In this document: in pieces, positions 46,573 through 56,206 of the stretch
How the letters are laid out: every line of letters starts with the position of its first letter
Position numbering within the stretch: position 1 is the stretch's first letter
Source of the DNA: Micromonospora sp. NBC_00421
Lineage (GTDB): Bacteria > Actinomycetota > Actinomycetes > Mycobacteriales > Micromonosporaceae
Direction of reading: 5' to 3'
DNA length: 64,000 nt
NCBI RefSeq assembly: GCF_036017915.1
Contig: NZ_CP107929.1
Span: 992,001-1,056,000, forward strand
Notes under the pieces: generated by a model
Databases searched by the model: none
Seen by the model: only the letters and a program-made list of their open reading frames with translations
What the model was told of the DNA's origin: nothing
Position numbers and translations under genes: made by a program

Positions 46573-47142
46573 TCAGATTTGACGGATGTCCACTACCGTG
46601 GCGCCCGCGGCACGGGCGGCGGCGATGCCGGCGTCGCTGTCCTCGTACACCAGACACCTGCTGGCGCGGACTCCGAGCCGCTCCGCCGCCACCAGGAAGA
46701 TGTCCGGCGCTGGCTTGCCGGCCGTGACGTCCTCCCGAGTCACCACGACGTCGAAGAGTTCGTCGAGGTCCAGCGCCGTCATGGTCGCGGTGATGCTGGC
46801 TCGTAGCCCACCGGACGCAACGGCCATCGGGAGCACGCCGTGGTTGCTCCGCGCGATGTCGACTATCGCGGTGATCTCCCTGACGCGATCCACGCTGTCG
46901 AGGTAGACCGACTCACACCGCCGGACGAGTTCGGCGAGCGGCAGGGTCAGCGTGACCTGCTGCTGGCGGGCCAGCAGCGTGATCGATTCTGCTGTCGACA
47001 TCCCCGTCTCCGACATGAACCAGTTCCGGTCGACGACGATGCCCTGTTCGTCCATCACCTCCTTCAGTGACTGGTAGTGGGCGGCGTGGCTGTCGACCAG
47101 CGTCCCGTCCCAGTCGAACAGGATCGCGTCGTGGTCGTTCAC
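46573..47142 (-). CDS. HAD-family phosphatase (phosphoglycolate phosphatase/beta-phosphoglucomutase-like)
   Basis: A 189-residue HAD hydrolase. Motif I is ILFDWDGTLVDS, motif II AVASGG, motif III with Lys in TAGKPAPDIF, and motif IV VYEDSDAGI. It starts at GTG 47142, overlapping the GMC oxidoreductase stop as GTGA. In C7-cyclitol pathways a phosphatase removes phosphate from a cyclitol phosphate. That role is inferred from the operon. Confidence 0.85.
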   Translation of the reverse strand: MNDHDAILFDWDGTLVDSHAAHYQSLKEVMDEQGIVVDRNWFMSETGMSTAESITLLARQQQVTLTLPLAELVRRCESVYLDSVDRVREITAIVDIARSNHGVLPMAVASGGLRASITATMTALDLDELFDVVVTREDVTAGKPAPDIFLVAAERLGVRASRCLVYEDSDAGIAAARAAGATVVDIRQI

Positions 47143-48629
47143 CGTCGGGCTCCACTCGCCGCCGGGACAGGTTCGATGATCAGGTGTGCGGCCTTCTCCG
47201 CGACGGCGAACACCGGCGCCGAGATGTTGCCGGTGGTCACCGTAGGTATCACCGACGCGTCCACGACCCGCAGCGCTCCGATGCCGTGTACGCGGAGGTC
47301 CGGGTCGACGACCGCGTGGTCGTCGGTGCCGAATCTGCAGGTGCCGACCGGATGGAACTGCGTCTGGGCGTTGCGCCGGCAGAAGTCGAGGACGTCATCG
47401 ACCACCGACGTGCGCTGTCCGTACCGGCGAAGAGCCGCGGTCTTTCCCAGCTCGACCGCCAGTGCGACGCCGGCAGCCAGCGTCCGGCTGTCGTGGTCGG
47501 TCGCCAGGTAGTCGGGGTCGATGACGGGTGGCTGCCACGGGTCGGCCGAGGCGAGCGAAACCCGTCCTCTGCTGGTGGGACGGGTTACCGCAGCGCCGAT
47601 GGTGAAGCCGCCACCGAACTCCGAAGCGGCGTTGAGGTCGACCATCGGTGCGAAGGAGAGCTGCACGTCCGGTGCGTCGGATGTGCCGAGCAGATTGACG
47701 AATCCGCCGGCTTCACCGAGATTCGACGTCGGCGCCACCGGGTGCCGCGTCGGGCACCGGTGGCAGACCGAGACCTGGACGTGGTCGTGGAGGTTGCTGC
47801 CGACTCCGGGCAGGTCGGCGTGCACCGGGATGCCGTGCTCACGTAGCTGTGAGGCGGCTCCGATGCCGGACAGCATCAGTAGCTGCGGTGACGCGACGGC
47901 CCCTGCCGATAGGATCACCTCACGGTCGGCGTGAACGGTGATCGGTTCGCCGGCGAGGTGTAGCCGTACGCCGGTGGCGACCCCGTTGCGGACGACGATC
48001 TTCAGTACCCGACTGCCGCTGTGAATGGTCAGATTCGGTCGCGTCGCCACTGGCCGCAGGTAGGCGTCGGCCGCACTGCACCGTCGCCCGGCACGCTGCA
48101 TGACGTGGTAGAAGCCGATCCCCTGCTGGCGCGAGCCGTTGAAGTCGGCGTTGGCCTCGATCCCGTGCTCCTGCCCGGCGTCGACGAACGCCTGCGCCAA
48201 CAGGTGCGGCTGCTGCAGCGAGCTGACGGTGAGGGCGTCGTTCTCCAGGCGCTCGAACCAGGGCAGGACGCCCTCGCGGCCCCAGTCCGGGCCGCCGAAC
48301 AGCGCCCACCTGTCGAAGTCGCTGGCGTGGCCGCGGATATAGACCATGGCGTGCAGCGAGCTGGACCCACCGACGACCCGCCCTCGCGGCCACGCCAGCT
48401 CGCGCCTGTGCAGGTGTCGTTGGGGCGCCGTCCGGTAGCACCAGTCGTACTCGCTGTCGAGCAACTGCGGCCAGGACGACGGCGAGGTGATCCTGGGATC
48501 CGAGGCAGCATCGGGTCCGGCCTCCAGCAGCAGCACGGAGACCGACGGGTCGGCCGAGAGCCGGTTGGCCAGGACACTGCCCGCAATGCCCGCGCCGATG
48601 ACGACGAAGTCGTAACGCCTATCTCGCAT
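47139..48629 (-). CDS. GMC-family flavin oxidoreductase
   Basis: A 496-residue FAD enzyme of the choline dehydrogenase/glucose oxidase type. The dinucleotide motif is VVIGAGIAGSVLANRLSADP, PROSITE-like GMC segments are GRVVGGSSSLHAMVYIRG and AGAVASPQLLMLSGIG, and the active-site His lies in TQFHPVGTCRFG. The start is ATG 48629 behind GGAGAG; the open frame to 49271 is a shadow of the SDR. It probably oxidises a hydroxyl of the cyclitol intermediate. Confidence 0.9.
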   Translation of the reverse strand: MRDRRYDFVVIGAGIAGSVLANRLSADPSVSVLLLEAGPDAASDPRITSPSSWPQLLDSEYDWCYRTAPQRHLHRRELAWPRGRVVGGSSSLHAMVYIRGHASDFDRWALFGGPDWGREGVLPWFERLENDALTVSSLQQPHLLAQAFVDAGQEHGIEANADFNGSRQQGIGFYHVMQRAGRRCSAADAYLRPVATRPNLTIHSGSRVLKIVVRNGVATGVRLHLAGEPITVHADREVILSAGAVASPQLLMLSGIGAASQLREHGIPVHADLPGVGSNLHDHVQVSVCHRCPTRHPVAPTSNLGEAGGFVNLLGTSDAPDVQLSFAPMVDLNAASEFGGGFTIGAAVTRPTSRGRVSLASADPWQPPVIDPDYLATDHDSRTLAAGVALAVELGKTAALRRYGQRTSVVDDVLDFCRRNAQTQFHPVGTCRFGTDDHAVVDPDLRVHGIGALRVVDASVIPTVTTGNISAPVFAVAEKAAHLIIEPVPAASGARR

Positions 48630-48640
48630 CGTTTCTCTCC

Positions 48641-49417
48641 TCACAGCGCAAGGAATCCGCCGTCCACGCCGATGATCTGGCCGTTGACATAGCTCGACAG
48701 ATCGGACAACAGATACATGACCGTCACGGTGACCTCGTCGGGTGTGCCGACCCGGCCTGCCGGGATCAGTCGGGGCCACCTCGCCGCGACGGGGTTGGTC
48801 GCCGTCGACGACCGAAACATCTCGGTGTCGATCGGGCCGGGCGCCACCGCGTTGACGCGCAGCCCGATCTCCGCGTTCTCGATCGCCGCGGCGCGGGTGA
48901 GCGCGACCGCCGCATGCTTGGAGGCGGCATACGCTCCGACCCCCGGGAAGGCGTTGCGGAAGCCATGAACGGAGATGTTGTTGACGATCGTCCCCGTGCC
49001 CTGCGCGCGCATCTGCCGGAGCTCGTGCTGCATGCACAGCAATAGTCCACGGGCATTGACGTTCATCACCCGGTCGAACATGCTCGCGTCGAGATCGACG
49101 ATCCGGCCGTCGCCCGAGACGCCGGCATTGTTGAACGCGCAGTCGAGTCTGCCGTAGGTCGAGACCGCCAACCTGATCGCTGCCGCGACCTGCTCCTCGT
49201 CGGTGACATCGACGACGGCGTGGACGGCGTCGCCACCCGTCGAGACGATCTCCTTGACCAACCGTTGGCATTCGTCCGCCCGCCGCGCCGCGACCACGAC
49301 TTTCATGCCGCTACGGGCGGCCACCGTCGCCGTGGTCCGGCCGATGCCGGCGCTGGCACCGGTGACGAACAGCACCCGACCGCGCAGCCACTGGCCGAGG
49401 TCCACCGCCCCCGTCAC
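48641..49417 (-). CDS. Short-chain dehydrogenase/reductase
   Basis: A 258-residue classical SDR. It shows TGASAGIGRTTA (cofactor), NNAGVSGDG, the catalytic Ser-Tyr-Lys in NISVHGFRNAFPGVGAYAAS followed by K, and VNGQIIGVDGGF at the end. The GTG start overlaps the cyclase stop (GTGA). It acts in the same pathway as the GMC oxidoreductase, presumably on a cyclitol hydroxyl or ketone. Confidence 0.9.
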   Translation of the reverse strand: MTGAVDLGQWLRGRVLFVTGASAGIGRTTATVAARSGMKVVVAARRADECQRLVKEIVSTGGDAVHAVVDVTDEEQVAAAIRLAVSTYGRLDCAFNNAGVSGDGRIVDLDASMFDRVMNVNARGLLLCMQHELRQMRAQGTGTIVNNISVHGFRNAFPGVGAYAASKHAAVALTRAAAIENAEIGLRVNAVAPGPIDTEMFRSSTATNPVAARWPRLIPAGRVGTPDEVTVTVMYLLSDLSSYVNGQIIGVDGGFLAL

Positions 49418-50583
49418 GGAGCGACCACCGCATCGAGCCGAAGGCTCTCGGTCGCCAGGTGGCGCATGTGCTCCACGGTGGTCGCCACCTCGTCGAACGT
49501 GAGGTCGTTGATGAAGAGCGACCTGCCGATTCCGGCCATGAGCGGCAGGTTCTGGCTACCGTTGCGATGCCGCACGGTGTCCGACAGTGCCTGCCACAGC
49601 AGTGCGGCATCGCCGAAGGCGGAATGCCACACGGGCAGGCGCAGACCGCGGGCGGTGTCGAGAATCCGTTGCAGGTCAGCGTGCCCTAGGTGGCCGCGAC
49701 GCAGGGCTATGACCGCCGAGAAGATGCAGTCGAGTGTCACGGCCTCGCCGTGCAGCAGGTCGTGGACGTGTCGCATCTCGACCAGCGGGCTGAAAGAGTG
49801 ACCGTAGTCGACGACTCGCCGCAGGTCTTTCTCCCAGAGATTGTCACGCAACTCTTCGATCATGTCGGCGATGGCGAGGCCGATGGCGTGCCGAGCCGTT
49901 TGCGAGTGTTGGAACCGGCTGTTGACCAGGTCTGGGCCGCCGGCCTCCAACAACTCGAAGAGGGTCGCGTCCTTGATGAGGCCCAGCTTGAGCATTTCCC
50001 CCGCGCCGTTGGAGATCTGGCGTTGCGGCACGGTACCCAGGAAGGACAGGTCCACGAGCGTCAACGGGGGAGGGCTGTAGGAGCCGATCCGGTTCCGATA
50101 GCCCTGGAAGTTCACCCCCGTCTTCGCGGCGACGCTCACGTCGACCAGCGACAGCAGAGTGGTAGGAACCCTGGTGTGTGGGATCCCCCGGCGGTAGAGA
50201 CTGGCCGCGAGGCCGACGATGTCGAGAGCCACACCGCCACCGATCGCTATCGGCGGATTGCCCACCCGCAGCGTTCCGGCGTTATTGAGCGCGCTGACGA
50301 TCTGGAACACCTGGCCCATGGTCTTGTTCTGTTCGCCACCCGACACCACGACGGTACGGTGGGGAACTGCGCGGGCCCGGAAGTAGGCATCGATCCGGGA
50401 ACCGTAGGAGCCCACCAGGTTGTGGTCCAGCACCACGACACGTTCGCCCGAGCCGATTCCTCCGTCAGGAAGCTCAAGCAGTGTCGGGTTCTCCGGGTTC
50501 AGCAGGTCGGCGGCGATCCGAATCTCGTAGCTGACGTCAAGGGTTGATCTTACTTCCCATTTCTCGTCGAGCGCCTTCGACAT
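49414..50583 (-). CDS. Sugar-phosphate cyclase, 2-epi-5-epi-valiolone synthase-like
   Basis: A 389-residue member of the dehydroquinate synthase fold. The cofactor loop is GGGVALDIVGLAASLYRRG, followed by VPTTLLSLVDVSVAAKTGVN and YRNRIGSYSPPPLTLVDLSF. The metal site is in NGAGEMLKLGLI and YGHSFSPLVEM / LLHGEAV. The VN-x-x-x-YRNRIGSY pattern fits the sedoheptulose-7-phosphate cyclases (EEVS group) better than dehydroquinate synthase or 2-deoxy-scyllo-inosose synthase. The product would be the C7 cyclitol 2-epi-5-epi-valiolone, the start of C7N-aminocyclitol pathways. Assignment inside the cyclase superfamily is by memory of motifs. Confidence 0.8.
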   Translation of the reverse strand: MSKALDEKWEVRSTLDVSYEIRIAADLLNPENPTLLELPDGGIGSGERVVVLDHNLVGSYGSRIDAYFRARAVPHRTVVVSGGEQNKTMGQVFQIVSALNNAGTLRVGNPPIAIGGGVALDIVGLAASLYRRGIPHTRVPTTLLSLVDVSVAAKTGVNFQGYRNRIGSYSPPPLTLVDLSFLGTVPQRQISNGAGEMLKLGLIKDATLFELLEAGGPDLVNSRFQHSQTARHAIGLAIADMIEELRDNLWEKDLRRVVDYGHSFSPLVEMRHVHDLLHGEAVTLDCIFSAVIALRRGHLGHADLQRILDTARGLRLPVWHSAFGDAALLWQALSDTVRHRNGSQNLPLMAGIGRSLFINDLTFDEVATTVEHMRHLATESLRLDAVVAP

Positions 50584-50609
50584 GAGTATCCAATCCTTGA
50601 GGGAAGCGG

Positions 50610-51815
50610 CTAGTTTCCTGCCAGTGCGCCTAGGTTCGATTCGCTCCTTCGGGTAGCGGTCAAAAAGATTGCCCAGACCAACAGAATCGGCACCAGAAGG
50701 AAGGCCAGGTGGATTCCCACGACGTCGCCCAGAACACTCAGCACAAATGGGCCGACAGCAGTGGCGACGCCGGTGCCGACGCCCAGTCTCGCCATGGCGA
50801 CGTCAGATCTTCCTCCGGAGAGATTCATGGCCCTGGTCATGGCCAGTGGAATTTGCAGCGCCATTCCGAGGCCGCAGACGACGAGGCCGGAAGCGGAGAC
50901 GACCGGCGTGGTGGACAGCCAGAACAGTGCAAAGCCTGCAAGATGCACTCCGATCGAGGCCATGAGGACGTCCTCCAGCTTCCGGTCACGCACGAGCGTG
51001 GCCCCGAAGATTCGTCCGACGACGATTCCCCCCAACATCAGCGAGATGGCCATGGTGGCGATACTCTGCTCCATTCCGGCGTGCCGGCGTAGCTGCTCCG
51101 AAGCCCAGAAGACCATGCACATCTCGACCAGGGCGCAGGCGAGGAAGATCAGCCACGCGATCCAGAACGGCCCGCTCAGCCGCTGTGGTCCGGACGTGGT
51201 CAAGGCACTCGGCGCGGCGGGAAGCCGCAGCCGCCGCGAGACCACGATCGCCGCGATCAGCATCGGCATGACGAGCAGCAGACCGGCTCGCCACCCCCAC
51301 CCCAAACTCGCCGCCGAGCCCAGGGCGACCGGCGCCAGCATTCCTACTCCGGCGCTGACCCCGTTGGCCTCACTGATCCTTGCCGCCGCCGCCCGACCAT
51401 GGTGTACCGACAGGCCAGCCGAGGTGGTGTTGACGATGAGATTCCCGGTGTATCCGATGAGCACCGCAGATGCCAGGGTCACCGGGAAAGTGCCACCTGC
51501 GCAGTAACCGACGACGCCGAAACCCAACCCGACCAGCGACGACGTCTGAACGATGGAGCGCCCCAGGCGGCCGACGAGCGTTGCCGCCGTCAGACCGGCG
51601 ACCACGGCGCCGGCAGCCAACGCCACCGCATGCAGGGATACTGCGGTGTCGCTGAGCGACAGGTCGCGTGCCAACAGGGATATCGACGGACCGAAGCCGT
51701 AGAGGACATAACCGAAGATCGATAGATTGAGGTACAGGCACCACGTTGTCCTGTCGCGGGAACGATGGTCGAGTTGGCTCGTCGTCGTGGCAGCAAACTG
51801 GTCGCGCCCGTCCAT
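50610..51815 (-). CDS. MFS transporter
   Basis: A 401-residue membrane protein with about twelve helices (LYLNLSIFGYVLYGFGPSIS, AVALAAGAVVAGLTAATLVG, WIAWLIFLACALVEMCMVFW and others). It starts at ATG 51815 behind GGAGGGG and is the first gene of the minus operon, 26 bases before the cyclase. Export of the aminocyclitol product is inferred. Confidence 0.85.
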   Translation of the reverse strand: MDGRDQFAATTTSQLDHRSRDRTTWCLYLNLSIFGYVLYGFGPSISLLARDLSLSDTAVSLHAVALAAGAVVAGLTAATLVGRLGRSIVQTSSLVGLGFGVVGYCAGGTFPVTLASAVLIGYTGNLIVNTTSAGLSVHHGRAAAARISEANGVSAGVGMLAPVALGSAASLGWGWRAGLLLVMPMLIAAIVVSRRLRLPAAPSALTTSGPQRLSGPFWIAWLIFLACALVEMCMVFWASEQLRRHAGMEQSIATMAISLMLGGIVVGRIFGATLVRDRKLEDVLMASIGVHLAGFALFWLSTTPVVSASGLVVCGLGMALQIPLAMTRAMNLSGGRSDVAMARLGVGTGVATAVGPFVLSVLGDVVGIHLAFLLVPILLVWAIFLTATRRSESNLGALAGN

Positions 51816-53325
51816 TCACCCCTCCACTCAGGCGATCCCACGGACAATCTCCTGTGGCATCACCGATTCATCCGAGAGCTCCGCCCGACCCTGCAGTCCT
51901 ACCGAGCTGAATAGAGCAACGCTACTGTCGTGTCGGTCGCAGAAAAGATCACAAAAACACTCGACTCATGTGGTTTCTGCGAAAGCCCTTGCCGGACGCA
52001 CTTCTCCTCCGGCAGCCTTTTGGCTGGTTGTCCGATACCACTCACACTGCTCTCGCGTAGCGTTATTCCTGTCGACGCTGAGCACATGGCTGGCACTGGT
52101 CCCCTGACGTGACCCTGCTGCCATCGGATCATCCGATAGCGGGTTCGTCGAGAGCGACTCCGTAGCCGTTGTGCGGTTGCCGTATCTCGATACTTCAAGA
52201 TGCGCGCCGCTATGTCAACCCTGCGTGATTACGCGACTACGGACCCGTCTTTGGCGTGCCCGAAGCGCCGTCTAGCTGCCGATAGGGGACGGCCCGCCGA
52301 TCGATGGCTGCCCGTAGTAACGCGGAGGTCGGCGTGAACTGTGTTTGGCGTCACACGACGCGGAGAGAGTGGATGGCGCGAGCTCGAGCGCCCTTACCAC
52401 TGCCTTTCGAGAATATGTCGATTGTTTCGACAATGCATCGGATGCATTTGCCCAGGTGGTTCCGCCCGTCGGCTGGCCCCTACCGGAACGGGGCCGCGTC
52501 CCTCATTCGAGATTCGCGTCTTTAGTTGACTCCCGTCAGGAAGCCGGCGCCATGGTACGACCCGGCGACGCAGTGTGGAGTGCGCGGGATTCGCCGCACT
52601 GGAATTCCATGCCATGTCCGTGCGGGCCACGGATGCCAGGTGGGATTCGCATCCACTGCGCCAGCCCGCTACGGCGAACGCCACAACGGCATTGCCATCC
52701 TCTCCGTTTCGGTAGTGGTGCGCCGTCGCCGCGATCGTCGAGCCGCGACGACACAGCGACGCGCGTCCTGAGGCGACCGCGGATCGACCGCGCTAAAGAA
52801 TGTCGACCACCCACCTTCCTGGAACTTCCGCCCACTGCGACCGACCAACACGTCAGCGGACCCCGACGGCGCGGTTCTTGTCGTCGCGGAGGAGGCCCGG
52901 CTGGTCGCCTGGGTACGAGCGGCGCGGCTGGGTCCGCCGGGCGAGCTGACCCCGTTCCCCTACGGCGACGAGCGGTTCGGCCGGTCCCGCCGCACCGATC
53001 TGGCGCTCGAGACGTTGGTGAGGAAGCTCGGCTGCCGGGCGGCCCCGGCGTCTGCCGCGGGTTCTTTCCGATCATCGCCCGGTCGGCGGAAGCGCCCTGT
53101 CGGCGGAAGCGCCCGGTCGGCCTCGCCGCGCCCGGCCGAGGCCACCGCCGCAGGCCTCGGCCGGGCGCCCATCGCGCTGACCAGGGCTCTTGTTGTCGGC
53201 AGGTTGAGCCGGGGCGAACGGATAACGGTCGGGTAACGAGCCCTTCCCAAGGAGTTCGTCGCTCACATAGCGTGCCGGAAGGCAGGAGGTCAGACCTCCA
53301 TCCTCATGCCTCTAGCCTCGGCGAG
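51816..53325. other. Long intergenic region between two operons, with one coding-like scrap
   Basis: About 1.5 kb. The part 51890-52250 is lower in GC and should contain the promoter of the minus-strand MFS/cyclase operon. From about 52857 to 53060 one plus-strand frame has strong actinomycete codon bias (VLVVAEEARLVAWVRAARLG, GPPGELTPFPYGDERFGRSR), but it has no start and I cannot identify it. A 16-base direct repeat (GTCGGCGGAAGCGCCC type) lies near 53085-53118. The open frame that continues into the dipeptidase from 52345 is not real upstream of 53326. Confidence 0.45.
53285..53299. promoter_or_regulatory. Short palindrome upstream of the first dipeptidase, candidate operator
   Basis: GGAGGT-CAG-ACCTCC is a perfect inverted repeat 27 bases before the GTG start at 53326. 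Its size and place fit a GntR-type operator, and a GntR/UTRA regulator is encoded at the far end of the operon. A second copy was not found before the regulator gene. Confidence 0.3.
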
Positions 53326-54540
53326 GTGAGTACGCAGGTGCAGGAAATTGCCCCCCGCTACGACGGGTACCGGTCTTTCGACTATCTGGAGCCAGTGGTC
53401 GACTACAAGGTGTTCGACCTGGCGCCCCAGCTCGGTCGGGTGCCCGCCCACGATCTCGGCCTGACCGACGACCAGCACGACCGTGTCGCCCGGCTGCTGC
53501 GTGAGCAGATAGCCATCTCGTTGCACGAACACCCGAAGATCCTGCCGGCGGACGTCACTCAGCTGCGCGACTACAACCGCACCGGCCGCAACGCCTTCGG
53601 CTTCGAGGGCCTGGCCCGCTCCGGCATGACCGCGGTCTTCGACAACTTCATGAACGGCACCGGCTGCGTGACCAGCGAGCACGCCTGGAAGTGGGACGAC
53701 GTCATCTACGACATCGGGCTGCGCTTCGCTGACGTCGCCAAGCAGGACCACGTGGTGCTGGCGACCACGCTGGAACAGATCCTCGCCGCCAAGCGCAACG
53801 GCAAGCTCGCCCTGGTGGCCGGCCTGGAGGCGGCCACCATGATCGAGAACGAGCTGGACCGCATCGACATCCTCTACGGCTTCGGCGTCCGGCAGATGGG
53901 CATCGCCTACAGCCAGGCGAACATGCTCGGTTCCGGTCTCTCCGAGCGCACCGACGGGGGGCTGACCCACTTCGGGCGGCGGGCGGTGACCCGGATGAAC
54001 AAGCTGGGCATCGCCATCGACGTGTCGCACTCCGGCGACCGGACCTCGCTGGAGGTCATCGAGGGCAGCATGGTGCCGGTCTTCATCACCCACGCCGGCG
54101 CCCGCACCGTCTGGGACACCCCGCGGATGAAGCCGGACGAGGTGATCCGGGCCTGTGCCGAGCGGGGTGGGGTGATCGGCATCGAGGCCGCGCCGCACAC
54201 CACCCTGTCGGCGGCGCATCCGCACCATTCGATCGAGTCGGTGATGGACCACTTCACCTACTGCGTCGACCTGGTGGGCATCGACCACGTCGCGTTCGGC
54301 CCGGACACCAACTTCGGTGACCACGTCGGGCTGCACGACAGCTTCACCCAGCACCTGGCGATCGGACAGGCCCACGGCGCGGTGGACCACCCCCGGGTGC
54401 CGTACGTCTCCGGCATGGAGAACCCGGCCGAGTGTTTCAGCAACATCGTCGGCTGGCTGGTCTCGCACGACTACTCCGATGACGAGATTTCCAAGGTCAT
54501 CGGCGGCAACATCATCCGCGTTCTTCGGGAGGTCTGGTGA
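53326..54540 (+). CDS. M19 membrane dipeptidase (renal dipeptidase family), copy 1
   Basis: A 404-residue metallopeptidase. Family signatures are GVRQMGIAYSQANMLGSGLS, DVSHSGDRTSLEVI, ITHAGARTVWDTPR and the C-terminal GLLS-like VIGGNIIRVL. The start is GTG 53326; the ribosome site is weak (GGCGAGG directly upstream). M19 enzymes cut dipeptides, including those with D- or dehydro residues. It overlaps the binding-protein gene by GTGA. A second copy ends the operon at 62276; the two share an identical stretch of about 165 bases. Confidence 0.87.
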   Translation: MSTQVQEIAPRYDGYRSFDYLEPVVDYKVFDLAPQLGRVPAHDLGLTDDQHDRVARLLREQIAISLHEHPKILPADVTQLRDYNRTGRNAFGFEGLARSGMTAVFDNFMNGTGCVTSEHAWKWDDVIYDIGLRFADVAKQDHVVLATTLEQILAAKRNGKLALVAGLEAATMIENELDRIDILYGFGVRQMGIAYSQANMLGSGLSERTDGGLTHFGRRAVTRMNKLGIAIDVSHSGDRTSLEVIEGSMVPVFITHAGARTVWDTPRMKPDEVIRACAERGGVIGIEAAPHTTLSAAHPHHSIESVMDHFTYCVDLVGIDHVAFGPDTNFGDHVGLHDSFTQHLAIGQAHGAVDHPRVPYVSGMENPAECFSNIVGWLVSHDYSDDEISKVIGGNIIRVLREVW

Positions 54541-56174
54541 CCACGTCCAACAACCGCCGTCCCGGTCGGTGGCGGTTCGCCGCCGCGATCGGCACGGCCG
54601 CCGCGCTGGTGCTCTCCGGCTGTGGCCTCAACGAGTCCGACGACTCCTCCGGTGACAAGGCCGGCGGCGGCACGGTGCTGCGGATCGGCACCACCACCGA
54701 CGTCTCCAACTTCAACCCGCTCCAGTCGTTGAGCAAGACCGACTCCTGGATCCTCAACGCGATGTACCCGCACCTGCTGCGGATCGACGAGAACGCCAAG
54801 AAGGCGCCGGAGTTGGCGAAGGACTACAGCTACGAGGACGGCGGCAAGACCGCCGTGTTCCACCTGCGCGACGACTTCACCTGGAGCGACGGCAAGCCGG
54901 TCGTGGCCGAGGACGTCAAGTTCAGCGCCGAGCAGATCATGAAGTACAAGCTGGGCAACGTCGCCGCCAAGCTGACCTGGGTCACCTCCGTCGAGGCGCC
55001 GGACGCCACGACGGTGAAGTTCAAGCTCTCCCAGCCGTACGCGCCGTTCGCCGAGGGCGTCGGCTTCTGGATGTCGATCGTGCCCAAGCACGTCTTCGAG
55101 TCCGCCGGCGACCTGTCGAAGTTCGCCAACGACGCCGACTGGGTCGGTGCCGGACCGTTCGTGCTCGACAGCGCCACCAAGGGCCAGCGCTACGTGATGA
55201 AGCGCAACGAGAAGTACCCGTTGGCACCGGGGGGCAAGGCCGCCCTGAGCCAGGTCGAGTACCGGATCTACCCGGACGTCAACACGATGATGCTGGCGCT
55301 GCGCAACGGCGACATCGACCTGATGGGTACCCCCGTGCCGGCCTCGGCGGCGAAGACCTTCGAGAACGACGACAAGATCAAGTTGCAGAAGGTCGGCGCG
55401 CTCGGCTTCGCCCACCTGACGTACAACATGAACAACAAGGACCTGGCGAAGCAGGAGGTCCGGCAGGCGCTGTCGATGGCGGTCGACACCAAGGCGATCA
55501 TCGCCTCGGTGCTGCAGGGCGACGCCCAGCAGATGGCCGGCCCGATCTCGCCGATCTTCGCCGACTACGACAACCCCGAGGTCCAGCCGTACCCGTTCGA
55601 TCCGGCCGGAGCGAAGGCGAAGCTGTCCTCGGCCGGCTACCGCGACGGTGACGGTGACGGTCTCTTCGACAACCTCACCCTCGGCGTGGCCTGCGACCAG
55701 TCCAACGCCAACCTGACCCGGGTGGTGCAGCTGTTCCGGGAGAGCGCGGCCAAGGCCGGGATCAAGCTGGAGAACCAGTGCGTGGAGCGGAACACGTTCC
55801 TGTCCCGCACGAAGAACGGCGAGTACGACATCGACGCCTCGCAGTGGGGTGTCTTCGACAACCCGATGGACCAGCTGCGCAGCACCTACCTCTCCAGCAA
55901 CCCGGGCGGGATCAACTACAACCTGCTCAAGTCCCCGGAGATGGACGGGCTGATCAACGACGCGGCGGCCACCACCGACAAGGACGCCTTCGCCGAGAAG
56001 ATCAAGAACATCGACAAGGTGGTGCACGAGCAGGCGTACCTGACTCCGCTCTACGTGGAGAACTTCCAGTTCGCCTACAACGCCAGCAAGTTCACCGGTT
56101 TCGTCGCCTCGCCGTCGGACCTGCTCGGCATGGTCACCGCCTACTCGCTGGCCCAGGTCAAGCCGGCCAGCTGA
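54537..56174 (+). CDS. Peptide-binding lipoprotein of an ABC transporter (DppA/OppA-like)
   Basis: A 545-residue extracytoplasmic binding protein of family 5. The N-terminus has Arg residues, a hydrophobic stretch and the lipobox LVLSGC, so it is a lipoprotein. Family segments include FHLRDDFTWSDGKPVVAEDV, VRQALSMAVDTKAII and QWGVFDNPMDQLRSTYLSSN. The GTG start overlaps the dipeptidase stop. It captures peptides for the two permeases and two ATPases encoded next. Confidence 0.92.
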   Translation: MTTSNNRRPGRWRFAAAIGTAAALVLSGCGLNESDDSSGDKAGGGTVLRIGTTTDVSNFNPLQSLSKTDSWILNAMYPHLLRIDENAKKAPELAKDYSYEDGGKTAVFHLRDDFTWSDGKPVVAEDVKFSAEQIMKYKLGNVAAKLTWVTSVEAPDATTVKFKLSQPYAPFAEGVGFWMSIVPKHVFESAGDLSKFANDADWVGAGPFVLDSATKGQRYVMKRNEKYPLAPGGKAALSQVEYRIYPDVNTMMLALRNGDIDLMGTPVPASAAKTFENDDKIKLQKVGALGFAHLTYNMNNKDLAKQEVRQALSMAVDTKAIIASVLQGDAQQMAGPISPIFADYDNPEVQPYPFDPAGAKAKLSSAGYRDGDGDGLFDNLTLGVACDQSNANLTRVVQLFRESAAKAGIKLENQCVERNTFLSRTKNGEYDIDASQWGVFDNPMDQLRSTYLSSNPGGINYNLLKSPEMDGLINDAAATTDKDAFAEKIKNIDKVVHEQAYLTPLYVENFQFAYNASKFTGFVASPSDLLGMVTAYSLAQVKPAS

Positions 56175-56206
56175 CCGGCTGACGACGCAGAAGGGAGGGG
56201 TCCCCC

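Noticed and set aside
49414..50583. 3-Dehydroquinate synthase or 2-deoxy-scyllo-inosose synthase
   Set aside because: The VN-x-x-x-YRNRIGSY and SNGAGEMLK segments and the neighbours fit the sedoheptulose-phosphate cyclase group better; still based on remembered motifs.
52345..53325. Upstream extension of the first dipeptidase to 731 residues
   Set aside because: Composition before 53326 is not protein-like, and the paralogue at 62276 starts at the matching point, so GTG 53326 is the better start.
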